DNA from: Salinarimonas rosea DSM 21201
Lineage (GTDB): Bacteria; Pseudomonadota; Alphaproteobacteria; Rhizobiales; Beijerinckiaceae
Direction: 5' to 3'
DNA: 64,000 bases
Assembly: GCF_000429045.1 (NCBI RefSeq)
Contig: NZ_AUBC01000001.1
Coordinates: 386,928 to 450,927, forward strand
The notes under the pieces: generated by a model
What the model saw: only the letters and a program-made list of their open reading frames with translations
Databases searched by the model: none
Told to the model about the DNA's origin: nothing
In this document: piece after piece, positions 25,796-34,286 of the stretch
How the letters are laid out: every line of letters begins with the position of its first letter
Position numbering within the stretch: position 1 is the first letter of the stretch
Made by a program: the position numbers and the translations under genes

Positions 25796-26965
25796 ATGAC
25801 CGACCGTTCCAGCCACGACCGTCCGTTCTCCAAGCGCAGCCTCGCCGCCCAGGCGATGGGCCTGGTCGAGCCGGTGACCAAGGCCGTGGTGCCGCCGATC
25901 CACGTCGCCACCACCTACCTGCGCGATCCCGACAACGGCTATTCCTCCGGCTTCGTCTACGGCCGCCCGGACAACGCCACGGTGCGCGAGGCCGAGGACG
26001 TCGTCGCCATGCTGGAGGACGCCCCCGCCGGTGCGCTGCTGTTCGGCTCCGGCATGGCGGCGGCGACCGCGGTCTTCCGCGCGCTCGACCCGGGCGATCA
26101 CGTGGTGGCGCCCGCGGTGATGTACTGGGCGCTGAGGCAATGGCTGCTCACCGAGGGCCGCCGTGCCGGGCTCGAGGTGACGCTCGTCGAGACCTCGGAC
26201 CTCGACGCCCTGCGCGCGGCCGTGCGCCCGGGCGCGACGAAGCTCGTGTGGATCGAGACGCCGGCGAACCCGCTGTGGACGATCACCGACATCGCCGCCG
26301 CGGCCGAGATCGCGCACGCGGCGGGCGCGCGGCTCGCGGTCGATTCGACCTGCGCCTCGCCCTACCACACCCGGCCGCTGGCGCTCGGCGCCGACGTCGT
26401 CATGCACGCGGCGACGAAGATCCTCAACGGCCATTCGGACGTGGTGGCGGGGGTGCTCGCCGGACGGGAGAACGACGCCTTCTGGCAGCGGCTCGCGACG
26501 ATCCGCAAGGGCGAGGGCGGCATCCTGGGGCCGTTCGAGGCCTATCTGCTGATGCGTGGCATGCGCACCTTCCACCTGCGCGCTGCCGCGCAGGCGGCGT
26601 CGGCGATGGCGCTGGCGGAGCGTCTGTCGGCGCATCCCAACGTCGCCGCCGTCCTCTATCCGGGCCTCCCCGGGCACCCAGGCCACGACGTCGCCCGCCG
26701 GCAGATGGAGAACGGCTTCGGCTACATGCTCTCGATCCGGGTCGCCGGCGGGGAGCGGGCGGCGATCGCCACCGCCGCCGGCGTGGCGCTGTGGACGCGC
26801 GCCACCTCGCTCGGCGGCGTCGAGAGCCTGATCGAGCATCGCGCCTCGATCGAGGGCCCGGACACGCCCTGCCCGCCGGACCTGCTGCGGCTGTCGGTCG
26901 GCTGCGAGGACGTCGAGGACCTCCACGCGGACCTGGACCGGGCGCTGCGCGCGGCGCACGGCTGA
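25796..26965 (+). CDS. cystathionine gamma-synthase/beta-lyase family PLP enzyme
   Basis: Trans-sulfuration-family PLP enzyme, 389 aa. Landmarks: SGFVYGRPDNATVREAED at 51-68, LLFGSGMAAATAVFRAL at 81-97, VWIETPANPLWTITDI near 151, VDSTCASPYHTRPL and the PLP lysine K208 in HAATKILNGHSD. Family members cleave or form cystathionine or related thioethers; sequence alone does not tell a MetC-like lyase from a MetB-like synthase. GGGAGCCCCGC precedes the ATG. Confidence 0.87.
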   Translation: MTDRSSHDRPFSKRSLAAQAMGLVEPVTKAVVPPIHVATTYLRDPDNGYSSGFVYGRPDNATVREAEDVVAMLEDAPAGALLFGSGMAAATAVFRALDPGDHVVAPAVMYWALRQWLLTEGRRAGLEVTLVETSDLDALRAAVRPGATKLVWIETPANPLWTITDIAAAAEIAHAAGARLAVDSTCASPYHTRPLALGADVVMHAATKILNGHSDVVAGVLAGRENDAFWQRLATIRKGEGGILGPFEAYLLMRGMRTFHLRAAAQAASAMALAERLSAHPNVAAVLYPGLPGHPGHDVARRQMENGFGYMLSIRVAGGERAAIATAAGVALWTRATSLGGVESLIEHRASIEGPDTPCPPDLLRLSVGCEDVEDLHADLDRALRAAHG

Positions 26966-26972
26966 GGCCGGG

Positions 26973-27002
26973 CAAAAGAAAAGAGGCGGCTCGCGCCGCC
27001 TC
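26973..27002 (-). terminator. rho-independent terminator of the 47-aa gene
   Basis: Read leftward, GAGGCGGC, a GCGA loop and GCCGCCTC (27002-26983) are followed at once by TTTTCTTTTG. It is the cleanest intrinsic terminator in the window and lies 41 bases after the stop of the small gene. It may also stop rightward transcription weakly. Confidence 0.88.
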
Positions 27003-27043
27003 CCGAACGATCGATCGGTGATCACCTGCCTGCGAAGCGGGCA

Positions 27044-27187
27044 TCACGGCCTGAGCGCGACGAGGCTCAGCTCCGGGCCCGGCAGGGCGAGCAGGGCGAG
27101 GACGGCGCTCAGCCCGACGGCTGCGAACACGAAGGACAGGCTCACGATCGGCATCAGGTCGCGGTTGGGCATTCTGAAGAAGTGCAT
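27044..27187 (-). CDS. 47-residue single-helix membrane protein
   Basis: Not recognised. ATG 27187 is preceded by GGAGGG with a seven-base gap, and the gene is closed by its own terminator, so it is an independent transcription unit. Residues 12-37 are one strongly hydrophobic helix (VSLSFVFAAVGLSAVLALLA) behind a short basic N-terminus MHFFRMPNRD. Small membrane proteins like this often adjust a transporter or respiratory complex, but nothing here shows a partner. Confidence 0.75.
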   Translation of the reverse strand: MHFFRMPNRDLMPIVSLSFVFAAVGLSAVLALLALPGPELSLVALRP

Positions 27188-27306
27188 GATCGGTCCCTCC
27201 ATGAACGGCGGATGAACAACGCACACGATGTAGTCAGGTTCCATCGCCCATGCAATATCGGGTCCAAACGGACCGGGGTGCCTGCAATTTCCGCGGCTTT
27301 CAAACT

Positions 27307-28026
27307 TCAAACGCCTGCGGCGGCCGATGGCTCCGACCCGCCGACCTCGTATCCGAGCGCCGCTGCGGCGCTCGCCAGCGGCTCCGGCACCGGCGCCGCG
27401 ACCCGCACCGGCGGCTTCGCGCGCGACAGCGGCACGGCGATGCGCCAGGCGTGGAGGTGGAGCGCCGCGCCTCGGGGAGCGCCGCCGTAGATCGCGTCCC
27501 CCACGATCGGGAAGCCGGATGCCGCGCAGTGGACGCGCAGCTGGTGCGTGCGGCCGGTGACCGGCTCGAGCGCGAGGAGCGCCCGCGAGCCATCCGGCGC
27601 CCGGGCGAGGACGCGCACGCGCGTCAGCGCCTCCTGTCCGATCGGGTCCGCCTTCATCCGCCAGGGCGTGTCCGGTGCGACGGGCGCGAGCGGGAGGTCG
27701 ATCGCGAAGGCGTCCGCGCCCGTCGCGGGCGCCGGCGCGACGAGCGCGAGGTAGGTCTTCTCCACGCGTCCGTTGGCGAACAGCTCGGCGAGCCTGCGCA
27801 GCGCCTTGGGATGGCGCCCGAGCACGAGGCAGCCGGACGTGTCCCGGTCGAGGCGGTGGGCGAGCTCGGGGCGCCACTTCAGGCCGAAGCGCAGCGCGTC
27901 GAGATGCCGCGCGAGCGTCTCCCCGCCGCCGGGACCCGGATGGACCGGGAGCCCGGCGGGCTTGTCGAGGACGAGCATGAGGCCGTCGCGATGCAGGATG
28001 CGCGACACTATCTCTTCGGATCTCAT
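27307..28026 (-). CDS. RluA family pseudouridine synthase
   Basis: Converts a uridine of rRNA or tRNA to pseudouridine; 239 aa with no S4 domain. The catalytic Asp is D60 in HRLDRDTSG, and the later RluA motifs RVHCAASGFPIVGDAIYGG and LHLHAWRIAVPL are present. An N-terminal VLDKPAGLPVHPGPGG loop is also typical. Its start ATG 28026 is 63 bases from the divergent ftsY start. Which uridine it modifies is not evident. Confidence 0.92.
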   Translation of the reverse strand: MRSEEIVSRILHRDGLMLVLDKPAGLPVHPGPGGGETLARHLDALRFGLKWRPELAHRLDRDTSGCLVLGRHPKALRRLAELFANGRVEKTYLALVAPAPATGADAFAIDLPLAPVAPDTPWRMKADPIGQEALTRVRVLARAPDGSRALLALEPVTGRTHQLRVHCAASGFPIVGDAIYGGAPRGAALHLHAWRIAVPLSRAKPPVRVAAPVPEPLASAAAALGYEVGGSEPSAAAGV

Positions 28027-28089
28027 GCGAAATCCGCTAGAGCGGACCACGCGAGACGGCAAGCGACGAATGCGGGAGGCGAAGCGCCG

Positions 28090-29397
28090 ATGGCGGACGA
28101 GACCGAGAAACGCGGGTTCTTCTCGCGGCTGTTCGGGCGCAAGGCCGAGGAGACCCGCGAGGAGACTCGCGACGAGGCGCGCGAGGAGACTCACGAGGAG
28201 GTGCGAGACGAGGCGGCGCCGCCGGCGGCCTCCACCGTCACCGAGCCCTCTCCCGACGCCGCGGACCATGTGCCGCCCGAGCTCGCCGGCGCCGACCTCC
28301 AGCCGATCGAGCCCGCGGACGAGGAGGCCCGCGAGGTCGCCATCGCGGAGGAGCTCGAAAAGCAGCCCGGCCCTGCCGGCACGCCGGCGCCGGAGCAGAC
28401 GACGCCCGAGGATCTGGTCGAGCCGGAACCCGAGCCCGCGCCGGCTGCGACGCCCGCGCCCGCGCCGGCCCAGAAGACCTCCTGGTGGCGGCGCCTGACG
28501 CAGGGGCTCGCGCGCACGTCCTCCTCGATGGGTGGCGCGATCACGAGCCTGTTCACCAAGCGCAAGCTCGACGCCACCACGCTCGAGGACCTCGAGGACA
28601 TCCTCATCCAGGCGGACCTCGGCGTGCCGGCGGCGACCCGCATCACCGAGGCCGTCGCCAAGGGTCGCTACGACAAGGAGATCCCGCCCGAGGAGGTCAA
28701 GCGCGTGCTCGCGACCGAGGTCGAGCGCTCGCTCGCGCCGGTGGCGCGCCCGCTCGAGATCGACCGGGCGAGGAAGCCCTTCGTCATCCTCATGGTCGGC
28801 GTCAACGGCGCGGGCAAGACCACGACGATCGGCAAGCTCGCCGCCAAGTTCCGCGCGCAGAAGCTCTCCGTCACCATGGCGGCGGGCGACACGTTCCGCG
28901 CCGCCGCGATCGAGCAGCTGAAGGTCTGGGGCGAGCGCACGGGGGCGACGGTCGTCGCCCGCGAGCAGGGCGCGGACGCCGCCGGCCTCGCCTTCGACGC
29001 GCTGACCGAGGCGCGGCGCACGGGCACCGACGTGCTCCTCGTCGATACGGCCGGGCGCCTGCAGAACAAGGCGGGGCTGATGTCCGAGCTCGAGAAGATC
29101 GTGCGCGTCATGCGCAAGGTCGACCCGACGGCGCCCCACGCGGCGCTGCTCGTGCTCGACGCGACGGTGGGCCAGAACGCGCTCTCGCAGGTCGAGCTGT
29201 TCCAGAAGGCGGCGGGCGTCACCGGGCTCGTGATGACGAAGCTCGACGGCACGGCGCGCGGTGGCATCCTCGTGGCGCTCGCCGAGCGCTTCGGGCTGCC
29301 GGTGCACTTCATCGGCGTGGGGGAGGGCGTCGAGGACCTCGAGCCCTTCGCCGCCAGGGACTTCGCCCGGGCGATCGCCGGGCTGGACGAGGCTTGA
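28090..29397 (+). CDS. ftsY: signal recognition particle receptor FtsY
   Basis: SRP-receptor GTPase that docks ribosome-SRP complexes at the membrane, 435 aa. Residues 1-130 are an acidic A domain rich in Glu, Pro and Ala with the repeat-like EETREETRDEAREETHEE. The N domain runs about 135-225, and the G domain has GVNGAGKTTT near 237-246, AAGDTFRAAAIEQL, VDTAGR, and TKLDGTARGG. GGAGG lies ten bases before ATG 28090. A malonyl-CoA synthetase gene starts 32 bases after the stop. Confidence 0.97.
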   Translation: MADETEKRGFFSRLFGRKAEETREETRDEAREETHEEVRDEAAPPAASTVTEPSPDAADHVPPELAGADLQPIEPADEEAREVAIAEELEKQPGPAGTPAPEQTTPEDLVEPEPEPAPAATPAPAPAQKTSWWRRLTQGLARTSSSMGGAITSLFTKRKLDATTLEDLEDILIQADLGVPAATRITEAVAKGRYDKEIPPEEVKRVLATEVERSLAPVARPLEIDRARKPFVILMVGVNGAGKTTTIGKLAAKFRAQKLSVTMAAGDTFRAAAIEQLKVWGERTGATVVAREQGADAAGLAFDALTEARRTGTDVLLVDTAGRLQNKAGLMSELEKIVRVMRKVDPTAPHAALLVLDATVGQNALSQVELFQKAAGVTGLVMTKLDGTARGGILVALAERFGLPVHFIGVGEGVEDLEPFAARDFARAIAGLDEA

Positions 29398-29429
29398 TCC
29401 AGGGAACATCGCCGGAGGACGAGGGGCGG

Positions 29430-30947
29430 ATGGGCGCACATCTCTACGAGGAGATCCGCGGGGGCACCGCGGATCCGCAAAAGCTCTTCATCGAGACGCC
29501 GGCGGGCCGGCGGATCACCTATGCCGAGGCCTTCGACGAGGCGGGGCGCTTCGCCAACGCGCTGCGGGCGCTCGGCGTGCGGGAGGGCGACCGGGTCGCG
29601 GTGCAGGTCGAGAAGAGCCCGGAGGTGATCCTCCTGCTGCTCGGCTGCCTGCGCGCGGGCGCGGTCTTCCTGCCGCTCAACACCGCCTACACGCCGGCCG
29701 AGCTCGCCTACTTCATCGAGGACGCCGAGCCCGCGCTGTTCGTCTGCGACCCGAAGGGGCGCGAGGCGCTCGCGCCGCTCGCCGCCGCGCGCGGCGTGGG
29801 CGCGGTCGAGACGCTCGACGCCGAGGGCGCAGGCTCGCTGCGCGATGCGGCCGACGCGGCCTCGCCCGCCTTCGCGGACGCGCAGCGCGGGGCGGACGAT
29901 CTCGCCGCGATCCTCTACACGTCGGGAACGACCGGGCGCTCGAAGGGCGCGATGTTGACCCACGAGAACCTCGCCTCCAACGGCCGGACGCTGAAGGAGA
30001 TCTGGCGGTTCGGGGCGGACGACGTGCTGCTCCACGCGCTGCCGACCTTCCACACCCACGGCCTGTTCACGGCGACCAACACGATCCTGCTCGCGGGCGC
30101 ATCCATGCTCTTCCTGCCGCGCTTCGACGCCGACGAGGTCATGCGCCTCATGCCGCGGGCGAGCGCGATGATGGGCGTGCCGACCTTCTACGTGCGCCTC
30201 CTCCAGCATCCGGGGCTGACGCGGGAGGCGACGGCGCACATGCGCCTGTTCGTCTCCGGCTCGGCGCCGCTGCTGGCCGAGACGCACCAGGCCTTCTCGG
30301 CGCGGACCGGCCACGCGATCCTCGAGCGCTACGGCATGACCGAGACCAACATGAACACGTCGAACCCCTACGACGGGGATCGCGTGCCGGGCACCGTCGG
30401 CTTCCCGCTGCCCGGCGTGGATCTGCGGGTCGTCGACCCGGAGAGCGGCACGCGCCTGCCGGACGGCGAGATCGGCATGATCGAGGTGCGCGGGCCCAAC
30501 GTCTTCGTCGGCTACTGGCGCAATCCCGAGAAGACGAAGGCCGAGTTCCGCGAGGACGGGTTCTTCGTCACGGGCGACCTCGGGAAGATCGACGATCGCG
30601 GCTACGTCCACATCGTCGGGCGCGGCAAGGACCTCGTCATCACGGGCGGCTACAACGTCTACCCCAAGGAGGTCGAGAGCGAGATCGACGCGCTCGAGGG
30701 CGTGGTCGAGAGCGCGGTCTTCGGCGTGCCGCATCCGGATTTCGGCGAGGGCGTCACGGCGGTGGTGGTGGCGGAGCCGGGCGCGGCGGTGAACGAGGCG
30801 GGCGTGCTCGCCGCCCTCGCCGACCGGCTCGCGCGCTACAAGCAGCCCAAGCGCGTCCTCCTCGTGGCGGAACTGCCGCGCAACACGATGGGCAAGGTGC
30901 AGAAGGCGGCGCTGAGGGAGCGCTACGCCGACCTGTACGAAAGCTGA
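29430..30947 (+). CDS. malonyl-CoA synthetase-like acyl-CoA ligase
   Basis: ANL-superfamily ligase, 505 aa, activating a short-chain acid through an acyl-AMP. The AMP-binding P-loop ILYTSGTTGRSKGAMLTHEN lies near 162-180; ERYGMTETNMNTSNPYDGDR is the A5 motif with the MatB-type TETNMN; GDLGKIDDRGYVHIVGR and the catalytic Lys in LPRNTMGKVQK follow. These residues favour MatB (malonate to malonyl-CoA) over a general acyl-CoA synthetase, though methylmalonate is also accepted by the family. ATG 29430 follows GAGGGGCGG. Confidence 0.85.
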   Translation: MGAHLYEEIRGGTADPQKLFIETPAGRRITYAEAFDEAGRFANALRALGVREGDRVAVQVEKSPEVILLLLGCLRAGAVFLPLNTAYTPAELAYFIEDAEPALFVCDPKGREALAPLAAARGVGAVETLDAEGAGSLRDAADAASPAFADAQRGADDLAAILYTSGTTGRSKGAMLTHENLASNGRTLKEIWRFGADDVLLHALPTFHTHGLFTATNTILLAGASMLFLPRFDADEVMRLMPRASAMMGVPTFYVRLLQHPGLTREATAHMRLFVSGSAPLLAETHQAFSARTGHAILERYGMTETNMNTSNPYDGDRVPGTVGFPLPGVDLRVVDPESGTRLPDGEIGMIEVRGPNVFVGYWRNPEKTKAEFREDGFFVTGDLGKIDDRGYVHIVGRGKDLVITGGYNVYPKEVESEIDALEGVVESAVFGVPHPDFGEGVTAVVVAEPGAAVNEAGVLAALADRLARYKQPKRVLLVAELPRNTMGKVQKAALRERYADLYES

Positions 30948-30964
30948 GCCGGCATCCATGCGAA

Positions 30965-30995
30965 GACGCCCCCCGCGCCGGGCGCGGAGGGCGTC
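30965..30995. terminator. bidirectional hairpin between converging genes
   Basis: GACGCCC...GGGCGTC with an inner CCGCGC/GCGCGG stem and one mismatch forms a 31-base hairpin in the 76-base gap where the malonyl-CoA synthetase and hsp20 genes converge. No T-tract on either strand. Confidence 0.6.
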
Positions 30996-31023
30996 GAACG
31001 AGAGCCGATCGGTCGAGAACCGC

Positions 31024-31482
31024 TCAGGCGGCGTTGGCCTCGAGCGTGCGCGGCGCCTTGTCGGCGGACGCGATCGGGACGAGGCGCGGCTTCTTCGACT
31101 CGGGGATCTCGCGCACGAGGTCGATGTGCAGGAGCCCGTTCTCGAGGCTCGCGCCCGTCACCTGCACGCCGTCGGCGAGCTGGAAGCGGCGCTCGAAGGC
31201 GCGCGCGGCGATACCCTGGTGCAGGAACTGGGTCGAACGCTCGTCCTCGGCCTTCTTGCCGCGGACGGAGAGCGTGTGCTCCTTCACCTCGATGGCGAGG
31301 TCGTCCTCGGTGAAGCCGGCGACCGCGACGCTGATGCGGTAGGCGTTCTCGGCGCTGCGCTCGATGTTGTAGGGCGGGTAGCCCTGAGCGCCGTCGACGC
31401 CGGCGAGCTGGTCGAGCGTGGAGAACAGCCGGTCGAAGCCGACCGTGTTGCGATAGAGCGGGGAGAGATCGAAGTGACGCAT
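31024..31482 (-). CDS. small heat shock protein (Hsp20/IbpA)
   Basis: ATP-independent holdase chaperone, 152 aa. Short N-arm MRHFDLSPLYRNTVGFDRLF, an alpha-crystallin domain at about 38-130 (YPPYNIERSAENAYRISVAVAG cut into strands, then IEVKEHTLSVRG), and a C-terminal IPESKKPRLVPI holding the I-x-I/V-like tail. AAGGA lies six bases before ATG 31482. A heat-shock-type promoter and a ROSE-like hairpin over the ribosome site lie upstream, so it is probably induced by heat at two levels. Confidence 0.95.
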   Translation of the reverse strand: MRHFDLSPLYRNTVGFDRLFSTLDQLAGVDGAQGYPPYNIERSAENAYRISVAVAGFTEDDLAIEVKEHTLSVRGKKAEDERSTQFLHQGIAARAFERRFQLADGVQVTGASLENGLLHIDLVREIPESKKPRLVPIASADKAPRTLEANAA

Positions 31483-31485
31483 GGC

Positions 31486-31508
31486 ATATCCTTTCGCTGA
31501 AGCGACAT
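31486..31508 (-). promoter_or_regulatory. ROSE-like RNA thermometer hairpin masking the hsp20 ribosome site
   Basis: Read leftward, AUGUCGCUU pairs with AAGGAUAU around a CAGCGA loop. The motif UCGCU (31505-31501) stands opposite AGGA of the ribosome site with one unpaired G, which is the arrangement of the conserved UYGCU in ROSE thermometers. Two further hairpins (GGUCCG...CGGACC and CGUGCCG...CGGCACG) lie upstream in the roughly 95-base leader, as in ROSE leaders of rhizobial hsp genes. Confidence 0.6.
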
Positions 31509-31584
31509 GCGAGTCTGTTCGGATCGGTCCGCCGCGAGGGGCCGGACCGGGTCGACGTGCCGCCGTCTGGCCGGCACGCTCACG

Positions 31585-31613
31585 AGATGGGAAGCGCGGG
31601 CGCGGCGCGCAAG
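31585..31613 (-). promoter_or_regulatory. candidate heat-shock sigma (RpoH) promoter of hsp20
   Basis: Read leftward, CTTGCGC (31613-31607), a 14-base spacer and TCCCATCT (31592-31585) match the RpoH pattern CTTGAAA-N13/14-CCCCATNT well in the -10 and in CTTG of the -35. Confidence 0.6.
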
Positions 31614-31641
31614 AGGGGGCGCCGCGCCCGTGCGGTGCTCC

Positions 31642-33081
31642 TCAGGCCGCCTGGACGGGCGGGCGCACCTCCGGCGGGATCGGGCAGGAATAGGGCGTGC
31701 GCGCCATCCGCGCCGCGTGCGCGGCGGCGGCCTCGCGGCGCAGGCCCTCGTCGCGCATGAGCAGGCGGGCGAGGCCCGCCATCGCCTTGGCGGCGTGGGC
31801 CATGCCCTTGTGCGCCGCCGGCGCCTTGCCCTGGGCGGTCATCTGCCAGGTGTGCAGCGGCGTGCCGATGGCGCAGGTGGCGACGCGCGCCTGGACGGTC
31901 GGCACCGCCCAGCTGACGTCGCCGACGTCCGTCGAGCCCATGCCGCCGAGGAAGGGGCGCTCGAGCGGCAGCACGAAGTCGCACAGGGGCGCCTCGTTCT
32001 CCGCGTCCGTCACCAGCGCAGGATCGCGCCCCATGTCGCGCCAGGCGGCGGCGATATCGCCGGGCGAGAGGGTGCGGCGGATCTCGGCGGCGAAGGCGCG
32101 GTCGGCGGCGTCGAAGGGTACCGGCCCGAGCCCGTCGAGGACGCGCTGCAGCGCCTCCTCCAGCGGCCTGTTGCCGACCAGGTTCGACACCGCCGAGTGC
32201 ACCCGGCTCTCCACACGCGTGCCGGTCATCAGCGCCGCGCCGTCGGCGATGGCGCGCACTCGCTCGACGAGATCGGCGAGGCCGGCGAGGTCGCGCGCGC
32301 GGATCAGCTGGCGCACCGTGGCGCGCGCGGGCACGACGTTGGGCGCCGTGCCGCCGGCGTCGAGATAGGCGTAGTGGACGCGCGCCTCGTCGGGCATGTG
32401 CTCGCGCAGGTAGTTGACGCCGACGTTCATCAGCTCCACCGCATCGAGCGCGCTGCGGCCGAGCTCGGGCGCGCCGGCGGCGTGCGCCGCCTTGCCGTGG
32501 AAGGTGAAGTCGATGCGCGTGTTGGCGAGCGACCGCGCCGGGTCGACCCCGGTGTGCGAGTAGGGATGCCAGGAGATGGCGGCGTCGACGTCGGCGAAGA
32601 GCCCGTCGCGGACCATGTAGGTCTTGGCGGCACCACCCTCCTCGGCCGGGCAGCCGTAGTAGCGCACGCGGCCGGGGATGCCCTCGGCCTCCAGCCAGTC
32701 GCGCACGGCGGTGGCGGCGAGGATGGCGGCGGAGCCCAGCAGGTTGTGGCCGCAGCCGTGGCCGTGGCCGCCCTCCTCGACGGGGGTGTGCGCGGCGACG
32801 CCCGCCTGCTGGCTGAGCGCCGGCAGTGCGTCGTACTCGCCGAGGATGGCGATCACCGGCCCGCCTTCGCCCCACTCGCCGACGACGGCCGTGGGAATGC
32901 CGGCTGCGTTCTCGGTGACCCGGAAGCCCTGGGCGCGCAGCATCGCCGTGTGCTCGGCCACCGCCCGGCGCTCGGTGTAGGCGATCTCGGGCGCGTCGAA
33001 GATGCGGTCGGCGAGGCCCTCGAAGTCCTCGCGCTTGGCATCCACGAGATCCCAGACCGGATCGATGTTGCGCGTGTCCAT
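31642..33081 (-). CDS. M20 family amidohydrolase, AbgB-like (p-aminobenzoyl-glutamate type)
   Basis: Zinc-dependent amidase of 479 aa, close in layout to AbgB, which cleaves p-aminobenzoyl-glutamate from folate breakdown. Metal-site motifs: ILGEYDALPALSQQAG near 80, GGHGHGCGHNLLG near 104, and GCPAEEGGAAK near 142; a dimerisation lid follows. Related enzymes cut other N-acyl amino acids, so the substrate is not certain. GAGGAG lies seven bases before ATG 33081. No AbgA or AbgT partner is next to it. Confidence 0.88.
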   Translation of the reverse strand: MDTRNIDPVWDLVDAKREDFEGLADRIFDAPEIAYTERRAVAEHTAMLRAQGFRVTENAAGIPTAVVGEWGEGGPVIAILGEYDALPALSQQAGVAAHTPVEEGGHGHGCGHNLLGSAAILAATAVRDWLEAEGIPGRVRYYGCPAEEGGAAKTYMVRDGLFADVDAAISWHPYSHTGVDPARSLANTRIDFTFHGKAAHAAGAPELGRSALDAVELMNVGVNYLREHMPDEARVHYAYLDAGGTAPNVVPARATVRQLIRARDLAGLADLVERVRAIADGAALMTGTRVESRVHSAVSNLVGNRPLEEALQRVLDGLGPVPFDAADRAFAAEIRRTLSPGDIAAAWRDMGRDPALVTDAENEAPLCDFVLPLERPFLGGMGSTDVGDVSWAVPTVQARVATCAIGTPLHTWQMTAQGKAPAAHKGMAHAAKAMAGLARLLMRDEGLRREAAAAHAARMARTPYSCPIPPEVRPPVQAA

Positions 33082-33224
33082 GCTCGCTCTCCTCGGGCGT
33101 TCGGTGTTTCGGGCGCGATGCCCGGATATGCGAGGGGGTGTCGCGCGCGCCGGCGCGCCCGGTCAAGCGTCATGGGCGCGAGGACGGTATCCGCGCCCGC
33201 CCACCGGCCGCGCCGGCCCGGGAG

Positions 33225-33396
33225 GAGCGCACAACTCCCACCCCGTCGGGGCGGGGACGATCCGCGCAGCGGATCAGGGGCGGGGTCCCCCGGCTCCACG
33301 TCGGCGGTGGTTTCGGCTCCGCCGAAGCGCGCCTGCCGGCGCACCCCCTCCGTCTCGTCGGCTTCGCCGCCGATCCACCTCCCCCGATGGGGGAGG
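33225..33396. repeat. intergenic palindromic repeat element
   Basis: The 326 bases between the AbgB-like gene and tonB hold no gene but a series of exact hairpins: GATCCGC-GCA-GCGGATC (33259-33275), TTCGGC-TCC-GCCGAA (33312-33326) and CCTCCCCC-GAT-GGGGGAGG (33378-33396). The last part, including GGCTTCGCCG, resembles the element at 63487-63535, so this is a dispersed intergenic family. It ends 12 bases before the tonB stop and may terminate that operon. Confidence 0.7.
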
Positions 33397-33407
33397 AGCC
33401 CGCGCCA

Positions 33408-34286
33408 TCAACGCAGGTCGAAGCGCACGGGGACGGTGAGGGTGACGGCGCCCTCGGGCGGGGCAGGGGCGGGGGAGGCGCGACGGACCATGGCGACCGC
33501 CGCCTCGTCGAGAGCGGATGCGCCGCTCGAGCGGGCGACGCGGGCGCTCGTCACGCTGCCGCGCGCGTCGAGGCCGAAGGTGACGTGCACGACGCCCTCG
33601 ATCCGCTGCGCCCGGGCGGCGGCCGGGTAGCGCTTGTGCCGCTCGAGGTGGGCGAGGAGGCGCGCCTGCCAGCGGGCGCGCTCCGCCGGCCCGGCGGAGG
33701 ACGCGCGGGCGGGCTCCGGCGCCGCCGCATGTTCCCGGGTCTGCGCCGCACGGGCGGCGGCGCGGGCCGAATCGAACGTGTCGCGGCCGGGACTCGCCGC
33801 GGGCGGGGCGGCGCGCGTGGCACGGGGGCGCTGGGGAGGCGGCAGATCGGTGGGTCTCGGCGGAGGCAGCACGAATGGGGGAGCCGCCGCCTCGATCATC
33901 GGCGCCGTGACGGGGGCCGGCTCCGGCTCTGTGGCGGCTTCGGGGACGGGCTCGGGCGGCTGCTCCGGCGGAGCCAGCGCTTCCGGCGCGGGGTCCTCCG
34001 GCGCGGGGTCCTCCCGGGCAGGCTCGTCCGGGGGAGGCGCCGGCGCGGGTGCGGCTTCGTCGGCGGTCGCCTCGGGCGCGGGCGGCTCCTCCTCGGCGGC
34101 ATCGGCCAGCGGTGCGCTCGGCAGCGCCGCGATCTCGACGGCGAGGAAGCCGTCCGGCGCGGCGGCGGGCTCCGGCGGCGGGACCTGCGGCAGCAGCGCG
34201 AGGCCGAGCGCCGCGTGCGCCGCCCCGGCGAGACCCGCCGCGGCGAGCCAGGCGGCGAGCCGCGCCGCCCCCCGGCGGCCGCTCAT
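33408..34286 (-). CDS. tonB: TonB family energy transducer of the heme locus
   Basis: Transmits proton-motive force from ExbBD to the outer-membrane receptor, 292 aa. One N-terminal membrane helix (about 9-33), a long Pro/Glu/Ala-rich spacer (35-175) that spans the periplasm, and a C-terminal TonB domain beginning with ARLLAHLERHKRYPAAAR and containing EGVVHVTFGLDARGSV. It overlaps exbD by four bases and is the last gene of the leftward heme operon. Confidence 0.9.
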   Translation of the reverse strand: MSGRRGAARLAAWLAAAGLAGAAHAALGLALLPQVPPPEPAAAPDGFLAVEIAALPSAPLADAAEEEPPAPEATADEAAPAPAPPPDEPAREDPAPEDPAPEALAPPEQPPEPVPEAATEPEPAPVTAPMIEAAAPPFVLPPPRPTDLPPPQRPRATRAAPPAASPGRDTFDSARAAARAAQTREHAAAPEPARASSAGPAERARWQARLLAHLERHKRYPAAARAQRIEGVVHVTFGLDARGSVTSARVARSSGASALDEAAVAMVRRASPAPAPPEGAVTLTVPVRFDLR

